Positions 37,401 through 47,215 of a stretch of DNA of 64,000 nucleotides are shown in pieces. Made by a program: the position numbers and the translations under genes. Numbering within the stretch: the stretch's first letter is position 1; each line of letters starts with the position of its first letter. The DNA is from Terebella lapidaria (lineage: Eukaryota > Annelida > Polychaeta > Terebellida > Terebellidae). The notes beneath the pieces are model-generated. The model was given only the letters and a program-made list of their open reading frames with translations. It searched no databases and had not been told where the DNA came from. Where the stretch lies: positions 97,993,515-98,057,514 of the forward strand of contig OX424555.1 of the NCBI GenBank assembly GCA_949152475.1. Direction: 5' to 3'.

Positions 37401-40400
37401 TCTATCTGTCCAATGCTGCCGAACTTCAGGACCAGTCGTCCAGATTTAGACTGGGTCCGCTGGTCGTAGCGCAAGCTGTTGTTTGAACCAGCTGGACAGA
37501 AAAGTCTTGGTTTTAACGTGCACGTGTATATAAGCAACACTTTGTGTTTGTGTTTGTATTCTTTATGTTACGGTCTCAAGTAGAGTTCCGTTTTCCACCG
37601 ATGGGTGAAGAAGAAATTCGTGCATGTCGGAGGCAAGCGATCGCACCGCTAGGTGAGTATCTTTATTATTACTAAAGATATATTGAAAACGTAGCATTTT
37701 AGCGATTCGCTTGAAATCAAGACTATCGTCTGTTTTCATGACTCTCTAGCACTACTGCTCCACCGCCTATCCTTTGATTCTAAGGAGCATGTAGTAGTTT
37801 AGATTGGTGATGTATAAAATAAACTTCCCAAATTTTAATTGTAAATTTGCCGTTTATTGTTATTACTCACCTCTAAACTACTACAGTAAAGGCCCTCCCA
37901 TCCATCCCCGCCAGTTGTGTGCTAGGGGCTTCCTTTTGTCGTTTGTTGGACAGAAAAGTGAAGCTTCTGCGCAGCTGCGCGCGCATATGCGCGGCGGTTT
38001 TGGCGGCAAAAGGAGCGCTCGAGTCATGCAGGCAGACGATCGTGCCTTGCTTTCAGTACGCGAATTTCTATCCAGAACGATCCAAAGGATCGAAAAGGAG
38101 CATGTAGTAGTTTAGAGGTGAGTAATAACAATAAACGGCAAATTTACAATTAAAATTTGGGAAGTTTCTAGAATGCACCTCATTTACATACAGAATGTGG
38201 ACTTACTGGGTCATGACTACTTTCATTGCATCAAACTGTGATGACCGTTCGTTCATTGCAGCTTGAGACAGGTAGTGGTCTGAAAATCAGTTCCAAATTT
38301 ATCACGGTACATGTACGGTACATTATTCCCACAGAAATATGTCGACGAACACTTTATTATGTTATTAAACATGAACCTTGTTTGTCATCCGAGCCAAAAT
38401 AAACAACGCACATCGGAACCAAGTCAGCCTGTGGAGAGAGCAGTGACCCGAGTAGTTACAAATTTACGGGGATAAAAGGATATCTAACACAAATTAAAGT
38501 ATAAATTTAAAGTAGTCCAACACAAATTTATTAACATCTAAATGGTATTGGTGTTACCTGTATCATGGTCTGTGTTTTGTCTTCCAAAACTTTCTTCGGA
38601 GGTGATGTATCTGTAAAGAACACTTAAAGAGTCATTTGTAAGGTTTAAGACATGAATTTTTGACATATTTATATGATATATATATATATTGTCTTTTTAT
38701 TTTAGGGGTACGTACATAAATAGAATGGTGTTGATTTAACTTCAAGTGTTTCCTTCACAAATTTGTACAGGTTGTAAACTGCAAACAAAACAGACAGATC
38801 AGTCATCATTTGATGAACTTTTCACAGGATTATGAGTGAATGATTAGGTTCGCATCACTTCAGATATGTGTACACTGGAATTGTTCCCAGTAACTACTGC
38901 TGACCTGGCTCATGTGGCCTGAACACAGCCTGGAGCACCAGTTTGTCGGGGAACGTGACTCGAATAAACGCTCGGCTGTACTTGGCGAGTCTTGCCTCGG
39001 TCTGGGCTTGTCGCATGGCCTGAGTCATCAGCGGCTGCTCGGACACGTCCACTCTGGGGGGAAGGGTGGGGATTACAACAGTAGGTATGAGAAACCAAGG
39101 AGTGATATGCACTGATTTTCTCCGTAGGTCACTCATACAATGTCATCTTGAGGTAACTTTTCTAGTTATTGAGAACCTTTCATTAGACTACCCGGTACCA
39201 CAGTTAAATTGAAGTTAGCATTGAGAAAATTACAATGTGATGTAAGTCACTCACAGACTCTTCTGAAGATCGGCCCACATTCTCTTCACATCAGAATCAG
39301 TCACTTCAAAGAATTCATCATCAGGCTCCTCTGCTTCTGTAAGCACATTCATCATGACGTTACCCAAGGTCTCGTCAGACTGCAGAATTGTGTCAACATT
39401 TGTTTAATTGAGAAGTGTTTTAAGGTTATCCTGTACTGACCCATTTTGGTTTCTGTTGAGAGATCATCTTCCAGGCTGTACACTATACATTCTCTGTCAC
39501 AAGGCTGGAAAACAATGTGCAATCAATACACACAAAATGTTTTCCTTTACTGTTATACTCTCTTCAGACTATTCACAATAAAGAGAGTTCAGTGCTGTAG
39601 CTACACACTTCCATACCTCATAATCTTGCGTGTTCCCTTCCCTGAAAAAGTGGATATTACAGAATAGATGCAATGAATTGAAAATATTTTGTGAAACTTA
39701 ATGCTTTTCATATGTACATGTACCAACCTCAAGTCGTTTTTGTACAAGTCTTGTCCTTTAGTTTCTTCAGGGAACTGAAAAATATGGATACTGTGTGCAT
39801 TAGCTTGAAATTCAAACTAGTCTTCTTGAATGACTCGATTAGTTTCATTAGGTATGACCTCTGTGGCTCATACTGACCTGGAGCTATGTGGCTTAAAGCG
39901 ACCTTGACCTCTGTGGCTGATACTGGCCTTGACTTCAACCTCTGTGGCTGCCACCTTGCTTCTGTTGCTTATACTGACCTTGGATTGTACCTTTGTGGCA
40001 TATACTGAGCTTGACTTCAATCTTTGTGGTTGATACTGACCTTGCCTCTGTGGCTTATACTGACCTTGGACTATACCTTTGTGGTATATTCAGACCTTCA
40101 CTTCAACCTTTGTGGCTGATACTGATCCTGAACTCTGTGTCTTATACTGGGCCTTGGACTTTGACCTCTGCCGCTGATACTCACCTTGACCCGTGTGGCC
40201 TTCATTGATCCATGACCTGTGTGACTGACCTTGAACTCTGTGAAGATGACAGGTTGCTGGGAGGCTGGGACTGGTTGAGACGGCCTTGACTGCTGAATCC
40301 TTCTCTGTCGTTCCTGCCTCAGCCGCTCAGTCTCGGCCTCCGAGCGCTGTGGAAACACTCCTGGCATTATCGTCTCGGCCAGCTGCCGGGCCAACTGTCA

Positions 40401-42315
40401 GGGAAACCATAACCAAACAGAGGGTAGATGTCATCCTCAATGACACAATCAGTGTAAACATTCTGTATCATTTTATATAAGGAGGAAAATCTGCACCTGT
40501 TATTTCCAAATATTTTCTCAAGCAATTATCTCAACGTCTGTAAGGTCTCTGTAATTCCTTCAGTTCATGTATGATAATGATAAGTTGGACAGACATTCAC
40601 AGACCATTTCCTGTTCTGCAGACAGCTGCATTTCACCAGGTCGGAAAATCTGAACACCAGGTATATTTGAAATCGTTCCTGAGGCTTGAGACTGACTGCT
40701 GCTGTCTGCTCCCTTCTGGCTGGTTTGGGAGCTGGATGTCTGCAAGAGATAAATACAAATAGCCTGAAACTAGTGGCAACATGTGGCACTCTGGTGTAAC
40801 AAATTGTCTATGCTACCTATTAATGTTATCTGACAATATCGATATCGAACCAATCAAAGGAAATTGGAATTTGACTCAAATGGAAAGTCACCTCCCACAT
40901 CAATTGATATGTTGTTTGTACTACACAAAAATTCTTAGGGTTTTAAGGATAGTTGGTTTCTGCACACACCTGTTCTGTGCTCTCCATAGGTACATCTGCC
41001 TCTGTACAAGCAGGCATCAATGTCGCAGACTTCTCTTCCACATCCATGGGTTCCGAAGAATCCACAGTATTTGCCTGTCCTACATCCGTGATGTCAGGCT
41101 TTTGTTCAAGGTCTGACTTTGCACTAGAACACTGCTCACTAGTGGTGCTATGACTTGACTGGGAACTAAGTGCTGTTTTACGAGATCTTTCTTTGCCTAT
41201 TTTCTGTTCTATTTCTTGGAGAACTTTGTCCTCCACTGCTTTGTATAATAGCCTGTGACAAACCATTGACATTGCCATTGACATTATTTATATTTTCAAC
41301 AGATTATAGAGGAATATCTAAATCCTATATTGATACTGGTATTCAGTAACCAGACCTGATGACAGCTCTACCTCCGATCAACCCAAGCTTCTGCAGAGTT
41401 GTGTCCCTCAAAGCTAACTCTCCTGTCACCTGAAAAGTGCATCTCATAACTTATGTGTGTACACAAGTTCTACAAAATATACCACCACATTACACCACAT
41501 GGTCAAGGTGGTATATTAATGGCTGATCAAACTCATATGATTCATAGTACCGTATCAGTATTTGAAATGGAGTATTTTGAAATCTAGTATATAACATCCA
41601 ACATTTTGGCATCACAATAGAACTGTGATGACGAACCTCCTCTCTCATGTAGACACACACGGGATGTAGTCGCTCCGGTCCACACGTCAACACCTTCCCA
41701 CTGCAACCATAGTAACCATAAACAACAGTCAATGTATAACATGCAACGATGTATATACGTCAAACAAAATATCAAGTCAGTTGCCTTGAAATATTGTCAT
41801 TCAAAAATATGTAAACTGGATGCTTGTTGAAACTTTCACACATACATTTGTATTTCCATATACTCATTACAACTGTATTCTATTTAACAAGTTTACAGGT
41901 TTAAACTGATATACCTGTCTGCCTCTGTTTGTACCAAGATGTCCCACAGCGAGGTGTGAGGGGAGAACTCCTTCTGGATTCTGTCTCCTGTGTCCAGCTG
42001 AAGAGCCAAGGTCACATTCGACAACTCTCGACTTTTGGCAGCTTTCACCATTTCCAACTTTGCATTGTTAGGCAGCCCTGAGAATCTCATCATCTGAGTC
42101 AAGTCCAGGGCTTTCTTGGAGTTGCCATGACTGAAACACAGTGAGACATGATGAGTTAAGTCTAATTAATCCAGGCAAAAATTCATGGTCATAGTATCCA
42201 GATAAAACGTAGGTAGCATTAATTTATCACAAACAATAAAACTTTAATTCATTTACCGCAATTCATAGTCCGATGCAGGTATGAAACCTTTTTTCGTACA
42301 TGCTTCTTCTAATAC
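31471..42315 (-). CDS. ASPSCR1: ASPSCR1/TUG-like UBX-domain protein (17 exons; first exon not found)
   Basis: Tether containing a UBX domain (TUG/ASPSCR1): in vertebrates it binds p97/VCP and retains GLUT4 vesicles. Exons on the minus strand: 42257-42315, 41915-42130, 41637-41700, 41356-41429, 40970-41252, 40605-40739, 40230-40394, 39728-39774, 39617-39641, 39441-39504, 39255-39336, 38905-39053, 38716-38778, 38558-38610, 38377-38428, 38207-38279, 31471-31657. All phases agree, giving 596 codons plus stop from the first exon seen. Human TUG landmarks are present: LPNNAKLEMV, PVCVYMR, LQKLGLIGG, DDEFFEVT, a UBX core (FPDKLVLQAVFRPHEP), PPKKVLEDKTQT and a near-terminal KKAPKWFKM. The expected initiating exon of about 30 residues, ending before VLEEACTKKGF, was not located. 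The last intron contains an antisense DIRS1-like element. Confidence 0.9.
31803..31970 (+). repeat. Left inverted terminal repeat of the DIRS element
   Basis: 168 bp starting CTAAACTACTACATGCTCC and ending CTTTTCTGTCC. It is the exact reverse complement of 37948-38115. It contains GCGCATATGCGCGCGCAGCT, itself partly palindromic. Confidence 0.95.
32377..34482 (+). CDS. DIRS Gag-like protein (fossil)
   Basis: About 701 codons. A Cys-rich N-terminus (CPKCLVNTLRGG, CFDCLDHG, DLRCDLCRFW) looks like a small zinc-binding module. A long Ser/Gly/Asp-rich low-complexity middle follows, then a better ordered C-terminal part (about residues 460-630) and a Lys/Gly-rich tail. This matches the first frame of metazoan DIRS1-like elements ("lamin-like"/Gag frame). 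It overlaps the next frame. Confidence 0.8.
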   Translation: MIMTSQSSLGTGAMDERPCPKCLVNTLRGGEKHSVCFDCLDHGPVSMEDLRCDLCRFWRPSSFVQATAKYSEASLARRDALRLAEASAPQVRQSPMEVETPPVTAQIASGVSQPLGLTQDMVNAAVQSFFAQSLSSLQGPLLPGLSSLLGQGVPAGSSAAPSSQGELAPPAGKKSKSSKKKVSVLAKAKAAKEPHSTFVVPQSGPIEVEGSVVSSPGPSKKRKRASSKRRGAETTSIFDVAQASSDLSVGDDQASGFDRRGSLDGSFGSSVSRFEGGEFPLFGGEALDRSCDRESSLGGRAPGPRSGHDRAGGAGVVPQGHSSPVYADVSRRTGAIAEQAFPRPSFDVPLGSSRSSIGPVRSNDRGGRVEADQESSSSEDETSDQAGGSNFRWALESVARRMDLPIDAPGPSRGTGRFASAPVRRPIRLPVAPALVKSFDKINKGVTAKKDVARTESTFPTSRVRPESIDTYRTVESEGGHQTSVPVEDPNLHLLSRKQGTVWSAYVKKARLSHWQTLSHQLMGQLSLTDHLTTLVQEFVDEADLEEGSRANIHAALGVLAGVVHAAERDSAHLGAQLDLTMRDADLRLLDVSATDVAELRGRPLFSGYTYANLSRSDISVMREHLRDEAMAKALLGKSAGSGTGKKTKGQKPAQPQAPHAPASTQPPFRGAQPPPPQGDGKRGGKGGGRFKGKGKASGKK
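33992..37486 (+). CDS. DIRS reverse transcriptase, RNase H and tyrosine recombinase (fossil)
   Basis: The functional part begins around 34,480. Reverse transcriptase: RPVFDLSNLNKFL, VSIDVKDAYLHVPIH, LPFGVATAPYVFTRI and the catalytic YIDDW. RNase H: FTDASELAWGAH, LELRAVRRAF, FTDNSTVVAHINKQGG, GHRNVLADALSR. Tyrosine recombinase (from about 36,450): catalytic Arg in ASGRRRSD, HQIRH for the His-x-x-Arg pair, and Tyr in TTFIGFYL. A short frame overlapping between RNase H and the recombinase also reads as DIRS-family sequence, consistent with the overlapping frames known for DIRS1. Confidence 0.9.
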   Translation: MWTRRIWRRGVAPTYMQHSASWPEWSMLLSVTVRTWAHNWISPCVMLISVCLTCPLRTSLSYVGGRFSQAIPTPTSLDRIFPSCGNISGMRLWPRLCLGSRRGLGQARRPRVRSLPNLRHHMHPLLRSRPFVGRSLPLPRGMASAEAKGVDASRAKGKLLVRSDSLRESVGSVEGSVLSEFDLPQPGPVGGRLAQFVQNWSDLASSDNSVVAWVKFGLTFRWEAGKPPIRPKAWFFPVPGDREKFQLLQHEVQQLLEKRAIEVVKDERGFYSLIFLVPKKTGGWRPVFDLSNLNKFLIIPRFKMESALSVQKALSKGKWAVSIDVKDAYLHVPIHPADRRYLKFAFEGSVYQFRVLPFGVATAPYVFTRIVRTMAARFRSVGIQFHHYIDDWLIIADSPSQAIEQSGFVLRLATSLGWIPNWAKSHLSPTQRFEYVGVDYDLERGVALPPRKRVLKAIAAMEVALTQSSITARQFLSIIGLLASMEKQVPFGRCFLRPIQWCLALQWRILTDRLDQVVSVDDRAREAMHWWRDHRNLFRGMPLAEYLPDRTFFTDASELAWGAHMDEHELSAVWNTSERALHINVLELRAVRRAFEIWGPQSPPGTKWLVFTDNSTVVAHINKQGGTRSSQLCLEAECLIRFAFKYRLFIRARHLPGHRNVLADALSRPDKIIGTEWSLHPGVFRRLSGVRGTEHRPVRNLSESQAPGLLLTSARERGTGCGRDVSVVGRDVRVCVPANSVPNRSAAQSSQVSVRDSVGGAMLADAGVVPPATVPPDRCTTGSPDRGQVAEATGAGYISRFRPRAQITRLEAIERSFQEAGFSQQVSVHLARKNRRSSSKTYEAKWRVFVRWCNGRRIDPLSAPLNAVLDFLCYLFDRLNLKPTTIEGYRSMLGPVFRARGIDLTNNRILADLLASFRTQRPRGVPTLPDWDMAFVLYCLTKAPWEPLKEVSLQRLTLKTFLLVMLASGRRRSDVAAIDVSRVAFGADGSVSLYPVRDFMPKTRAAVEGGKAFSPIVIPSLGGYVGRNEPDALLCPVRALKIYIDRTRSIRKDRKRLFISYQPNRATDISTATLSRWVKVVVRTVYAESGADDRVTYKISSHQIRHISMSLAARSNIPLEYIVRAGMWTNSTTFIGFYLSNAAELQDQSSRFRLGPLVVAQAVV
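37782..37885 (+). repeat. Internal complementary region of the DIRS element
   Basis: Two abutting blocks joined at AAAC|TTCCC. The first is the reverse complement of 31781-31823, the second of about 38103-38166. Its reach defines the true outer ends, which extend past the inverted repeats by about 22 bp on the left and about 50 bp on the right. Confidence 0.9.
37948..38115 (+). repeat. Right inverted terminal repeat of the DIRS element
   Basis: Exact reverse complement of 31803-31970 over 168 bp, beginning GGACAGAAAAGTGAAGC. About 50 bp of non-repeated terminal sequence follow to the element end. Confidence 0.95.
38377..39053 (-). CDS. ASPSCR1: ASPSCR1 UBX domain exons
   Basis: Four exons encode the p97-binding UBX fold: TQAMRQAQTEARLAKYSRAF and FPDKLVLQAVFRPHEP (beta 1-2), VYNLYKFVKETL (helix), FYLYTSPPKKVLEDKTQTMI (loop and beta 3-4), and ADLVPMCVVYFGSDD (last strand). 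The usual FPR p97-contact loop appears here as SPPKK in the position of vertebrate TPPKT. Confidence 0.85.
41356..42315 (-). CDS. ASPSCR1: ASPSCR1 N-terminal ubiquitin-like domains
   Basis: The first visible exons encode VLEEACTKKGFIPASDYELR and the LPNNAKLEMVKAAKSRE block, which are the TUG-UBL1 core, followed by LALQLDTGDRIQKEF and the PVCVYMREEVTGELALRDTT second ubiquitin-like segment. The first beta-hairpin of UBL1 would lie on the missing exon 1. Confidence 0.85.
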
Positions 42316-42653
42316 CTGGAAACAGTATAGTGGAGCACATGTAGCATACAATGGGAATTTATAATACCCGGTAGATCAATGTTATAACATAGCCAAATCA
42401 TAATGCACCCTGTAAGGCACACCATGCTATAACATACCGGGTACCTCAACAAAATTTGACCATTTATCCTGCATGATAACAGAGGTGGATCTAGCTCTGG
42501 AGAACTGGGTGACCACACCATGTGTAAGTCTCCTACCTGGGATGGGAGATCCTACTTTCATTTTCAATAGGGTCATACTTTAGGGGTGGTTTTCAGCATG
42601 TATGGGAAGCACAGGGTGTGGTAAATGACAGTTATTCATAAGCATTTTCAAGC

Positions 42654-42965
42654 AAAGAGTTCAGGATTGTTTTCGACAGGAGTGGCATGATGGATTATGT
42701 ACAAACAGTAAACTCAAGTTATACAGTAATATTATTGAATCATTTGAACCAGCTAAGCACTTAGATGTATTAGGGGAAAAGAAGTTAGTCTCGGTACTTT
42801 CAAACTTCAGATGTAGTAATCACCCATTAGCTATAGAAACTGGACGTCACAATTTAAACTCGATCCCAATAGAAGAAAGAATATGCATGTATTGTAAGTC
42901 AGTTTTAGATATACACGTAGATGTTGTTGAAGACAAAAGTTAGCCTATTTGGCCTATATATAACG
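42654..42965 (+). pseudogene. LINE C-terminal fragment
   Basis: Plus-strand translation gives RQEWHDGL, LYSNIIESFEPAKHLD, VLSNFRCSNHPLAIETGRH and ERICMYCKS. This matches the C-terminal tail of many metazoan LINE reverse transcriptases (the short-RxSxHxLxIExGR block followed by a Cys pair). It is 5'-truncated and unrelated to the element at 5.7-9.8 kb. Confidence 0.6.
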
Positions 42966-43237
42966 GAATAGGAAAACGCCAAAACGTTATCTATACTCCG
43001 ATTACTCGTAGCAATACTACAGCGATCGGGAGCGGTTTCACCAGATTTTTATTATTAACGAGATAAGCCAACTTTTTGGCTTCTCATCCAATCTTCTTGA
43101 AAATGCATCCTTAGTTAGGGTGTCATGAGATAATAAAAATATCAAAATTCCATTGGATTATCTCGAATTTTGACAGAGAAATCGCTGAAAAACCACCGCC
43201 CACAGACCAATGTCAATGATGCCGACTATGGCATGCC

Positions 43238-43340
43238 TTAACTCGTTCACTGCCGGCGACGAGTTATCTCGTCGCCCAAACGTCACGATCTGTGTGCCGG
43301 CGACGAGTTATCTCGCCTGGGGGGATTCCCCACATGGAAA
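43238..43340. mobile_element. Possible piggyBac-like element end
   Basis: TTAACTCGTTCACTGCCGGC resembles the TTAA-plus-terminal-repeat end of piggyBac transposons. GCCGGCGACGAGTTATCTCG occurs twice within 90 bp (about 43251 and 43304), as subterminal repeats do. No matching opposite end was found. Confidence 0.35.
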
Positions 43341-45979
43341 AACCTGGTTTCAGTTTCGTTTATTAAATATCTATTCCATTCGATAGGTGGCGCCTCTAGC
43401 ACTGCCTAGCTAGTTTGCACTTCGCTTTTGTTGACAATATGAACAAATTCAGACAGATTTCTGACAATTACTTGTTTTCCAAATTTTTTGAGTGAATTTT
43501 CATCAATTCTGGGTAATGCCCTATATATTGAGAACAGTATGTGAAAATAGCAAGAGCTGATACTTGGAATATTGTTGTTGTTTTCAAGAAATCAGTCTTA
43601 TTATTTGCTGATTATCAAAAGTTGGTTGTGTTATTATTGATCTTGAAATAAAAATTATAACTTCTAAAATTGGGGATTTTTCATATTTTCTAAAATTAAT
43701 GTGGCACACAGGCCTTAAAAACCAAAAATTATCGTGGCACTGTAATCTGTATGCTATCGTTTTGCCATGCATCCCACGTTATTTAAAATATAAATCGAGC
43801 TGTTTGGTATTGTATGCAGGGTGATACGATAAATGGTGATCAGCTGTGATTCAGCAAATAAATCAGACTGGAGTCTGGAGAGATTCAACAATCATGACGA
43901 ATCATGTGTGTGCAAATGAAACGTGGGATCTGAAAGATTAGATCTCGTTGTGCCAGATACAACCTGCATTAAGGTGGTACTGTTTGTAGTTTTGACAGTT
44001 ACTCTATGCCCATTTGGACACAGAATTTCAACTTTAGATGACATGTCAAATAGTTTTCCACAAACGACAGTGTTTGCCTGACGTGAGTACGCCTAGTTTG
44101 CCGACACTCGCTAGGTGTCGCTACCGGACGTTCGGAAAGTCGCAAATCGCGCCAAAAATAATGTCCTTGATCACACCTCTTGATTTTGATTGATTGATCA
44201 TCAATATTTATTGTACGCACATCTGAATGATCATGAATCATGATCATACATATGTGCATACAGTAAATTTTAAATAGACGATGAAGATCCATATGACAAA
44301 AATGTGAAGCGTTAGCATGAGAACTGGCACTATGGGTGTAGCTAGCTTGCCCTAATCTACTGAAGATTAGCAATATTCACAGGCAGGTCTGAATGTGCCC
44401 TATGCCTGGACAGACATTTCGGTCCGAGTTTCGTTCCGTACTCTGGCAGCTTCACATAGCTTCTCAGGCAACAGAATCTTGATAGCTTTGTGTGGTTTTG
44501 GTCGAGGAGACTCACGACAGAGGATCGTGGAGACACGCCTATCCCCGTACGGGCGATATGAATGACCCTTGGGACTCACAATTAGGGACTCTGCATGGGA
44601 ACGCTGCAATGTGTCCATGCAAGCTTTGTATTAGACATGTCAGTACACGTGTGCAGGCTTGCACTGACCAGTGACGACGCAGTCTTCCCTGAGGCAGTAT
44701 GAACAGGCTGGCAATCCGTCTAGCATGATCCGGGGTATATATCCCCGTGTGAACCATCAACGAGGCCCATGAGACGAACGTGCTCAATGTGCTGGGATTC
44801 TCCTGGCCTTGGGTACAACAGGCAACATGCGCCATGCTGTCAATCATATATATGTTGATGCCCTTCCAACATAGAGCTCGATCTTAGGTAGGCGCCAGCC
44901 AGCTGTGCGCCCTAGAGATCGAGCAGGCGCCAAATGGTCGATGGTGGGCCAGGTGCAGCTGCTGTGGCCAGGATTATTCTGACGAGAAATCGCACTGCAG
45001 CCCAATTCGTACCAGCGGTATTCCAATATTTACCTTTTTTGTACGACCAAGTAGAAACAGATGTCGACAGACGAGAGAGCAGATATGTACACTCACAGAA
45101 CAACAAACCACTTACCTGCGAGATTTCCAGCTTCATGGAAAAGCACGCTGATGACTCTCCGCCCAAGTCGGAGGCATGGCTACCACAGAAACCGCTTGGC
45201 CAGTATGGAATGCAACTATCGCAGTTGCCTACTGGGTTAAATCCGATGGAATGCCTGGTTTTGAAAGCGGACGGTGGGTACTGCATGCAATGGACCTTTG
45301 TCCCACATTTTGACAGAGGCCTCGCACCAAGGACTTCACCAGTGCTCGGAACAAGGCCCCGCAGGCACCAGTCTTTGTTGGGAGCCAGGCGCCCGTCACC
45401 TACAGCTTGCTAAAGCAGCAGCCATACAAAATGTCCAGAGTAGAAACCACACCCTGGTACAACGGAGGACCCATACCTCAAAATATATGAGGTATGGGTA
45501 TGGGTAATATCCATAATATCCCGTATGGGTAATATCCACCCGAGGCAGGCTAGGACCGACACCATTGGTCCATCCATCACCGATGACAAGAACTGGACAA
45601 TATTGTCCTCGGCAAGAATGTCGATTTAGAGAACTAAGTTACTTAGAGCCGATTGCCTCCCACAAAGGATGGAACAGCGATAAATCCAGTTACATCTTCG
45701 CTAGAAGCCTTTGAAAGGAAGCACTACAGGTGATGTCGAGCATCCTGCCACAGTGCGCATCATCTGTTGTGGCTGTCCAGGAAACCTATGTTCACAGCGA
45801 CGGCAAACCTCCATGCATATGAATAGAGTGTAAGGCTTGGCTCCAGGGTGAGACAGAGCTTTTCAGTTCCAATTACTCAGCTGCATGTTCGATGAATTTC
45901 GAGGCTATTCGTGGACGGACAGCCGTACTTTATCCAGTATGCTCTGGCACTCCTGAGTACTGGCCGATGAAGCAAGTGG
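43341..45979. other. Non-coding interval with transposon debris
   Basis: No gene can be supported. AT-rich DNA runs to about 44.3 kb, then a more GC-rich segment that may be old retroelement sequence. A minus-strand stretch near 44,440-44,660 has a faint resemblance to the end of histone H2B. Confidence 0.4.
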
Positions 45980-47215
45980 TGAACTTGTGATAGAGGCGAT
46001 GGCCCAGGTTGGACAGCAGCCAGTGGCACCACAAAATTTGGTAACCTCAAACCAATCCCTACGGGATGCCACAGCTTCCCGGGGATACGCCTCGAGGTCT
46101 CAACAGGCAGACAACTCTGGAACCACAGGAGGAGGTGTAAGAAGAAGAGGACAGATGATTGCAAACTGTGCCAGAATGGAAGTTCCGGGCCCAGCACAGT
46201 GCGGCACCTTCTCATCTGGTACTGGCACTAATCGTTCTTGCTTCTATCTGTTGAAGCAAGCTACTCCTGATTGCAGTGCTCGTAAAAAAAAGTTGGCGAA
46301 GCTGAGGGCTATCGAGGTAACATACTTGAGCCACAACGCAACTTCCCACGCTTCCCCACTGTCTGGGGCCCAATGGACAGTACTGTGACTACTGTCCACC
46401 CGCAGATAAGCACAGCGGTTCCTGAGTAGTTTGGGAGTGGTCCCTGTGAAGCTGTTGAGCCTTCCGCTGCTGATTCAGACGACGAGGATACGGCCATGGA
46501 GCCACACACGACTGCTGAGCTCTTCAGGCTTATATCTGCTTATTCGGGGCGAACCGGGGTGATTACTGGTGGATTCCGAGCCGAAAATCATGCTTGCAGC
46601 AAGTGGTACATTCTAATGAGAACCAGCCTTCCGCAACATCAAGTTGAGTGACATTTGAGGTTATCAACTTTATGGAATTGGTAACGACTGTGTCTTTATG
46701 AGGGTTCTGATCAATCTGCCAATCGATCTGATATCACAACATCAGGGATCATCGGGATGAATTTCCACTAGAAGCATTCAATTGTCCTTAAAATTTAGTT
46801 TGGGGTAATTCCATGTGGAGTTCATTTCATGTTGATGATGCACGATCCAGATGCATGCACATGTATTTCAATGGTGAGCTTGTACAGTACAACTGGTGAG
46901 AACATTTATCCAGGTTGGGGACAAGCTGTAGGTGGGGCTTTGGTCAAGTCCAACCGCAGTGGAATCTAGGCCTATGCTCGTGGTGAACATCACAGACGCT
47001 ACTGTTGTACTCTGCCACAGGCTCGTTGCCACAGGCCCGTAGCGTCGTCCTTCCTGGTGACCTGATGTTTGGTGCCTCGCACGCGTGTGCGACCGCTGGA
47101 GAGATTGTCGACACCTAATTGCTCTTGCTGGACCAGTTGGAAGCTAGGAATCTGAAGGATTGGCTAAGTGACAAGCAAAAACTAGCGCTCTGCAAGCTGC
47201 GCAACGAGTGACTGA
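45980..47215 (+). mobile_element. Ty3/Gypsy copy 3 (old, decayed, plus strand)
   Basis: Plus-strand translation contains blocks in the order of copy 1: the Gag C-terminus around QMIANCARMEVPGPAQC and the zinc-knuckle region, then protease-region motifs (IIGMNF), then VVNITDA-type sequence and a LEARNLKDWLSDKQKLAL block, each alignable to copy 1. Many breaks are present and no LTR was recognised. It is much older than the other two copies. Confidence 0.65.

Larger units (their letters stand above)
31781..38166 (+). mobile_element. DIRS1-like tyrosine-recombinase retrotransposon
   Basis: A 6.4-kb DIRS1-like element. Its inverted terminal repeats (31803-31970 and 37948-38115) are identical over 168 bp. 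An internal complementary region at 37782-37885 is complementary in its first half to the outer left end (from 31781) and in its second half to the outer right end (to about 38166). This is the arrangement used by the family to close a circular DNA. Coding order: Gag-like frame, reverse transcriptase, RNase H, tyrosine recombinase, in overlapping frames as is usual for DIRS. No target-site duplication is seen, as expected for recombinase-mediated insertion. Identical ends and long open frames make it look whole and recent. It lies antisense in the last intron of ASPSCR1, its right end about 40 bp from exon 38207-38279. Confidence 0.93.

Noticed and set aside
39361-39395. Extra minus-strand ASPSCR1 exon after CTGCAG (TCTGACGAGACC...)
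   Set aside because: Its required phase gives an immediate stop, and the flanking exons join in phase without it.
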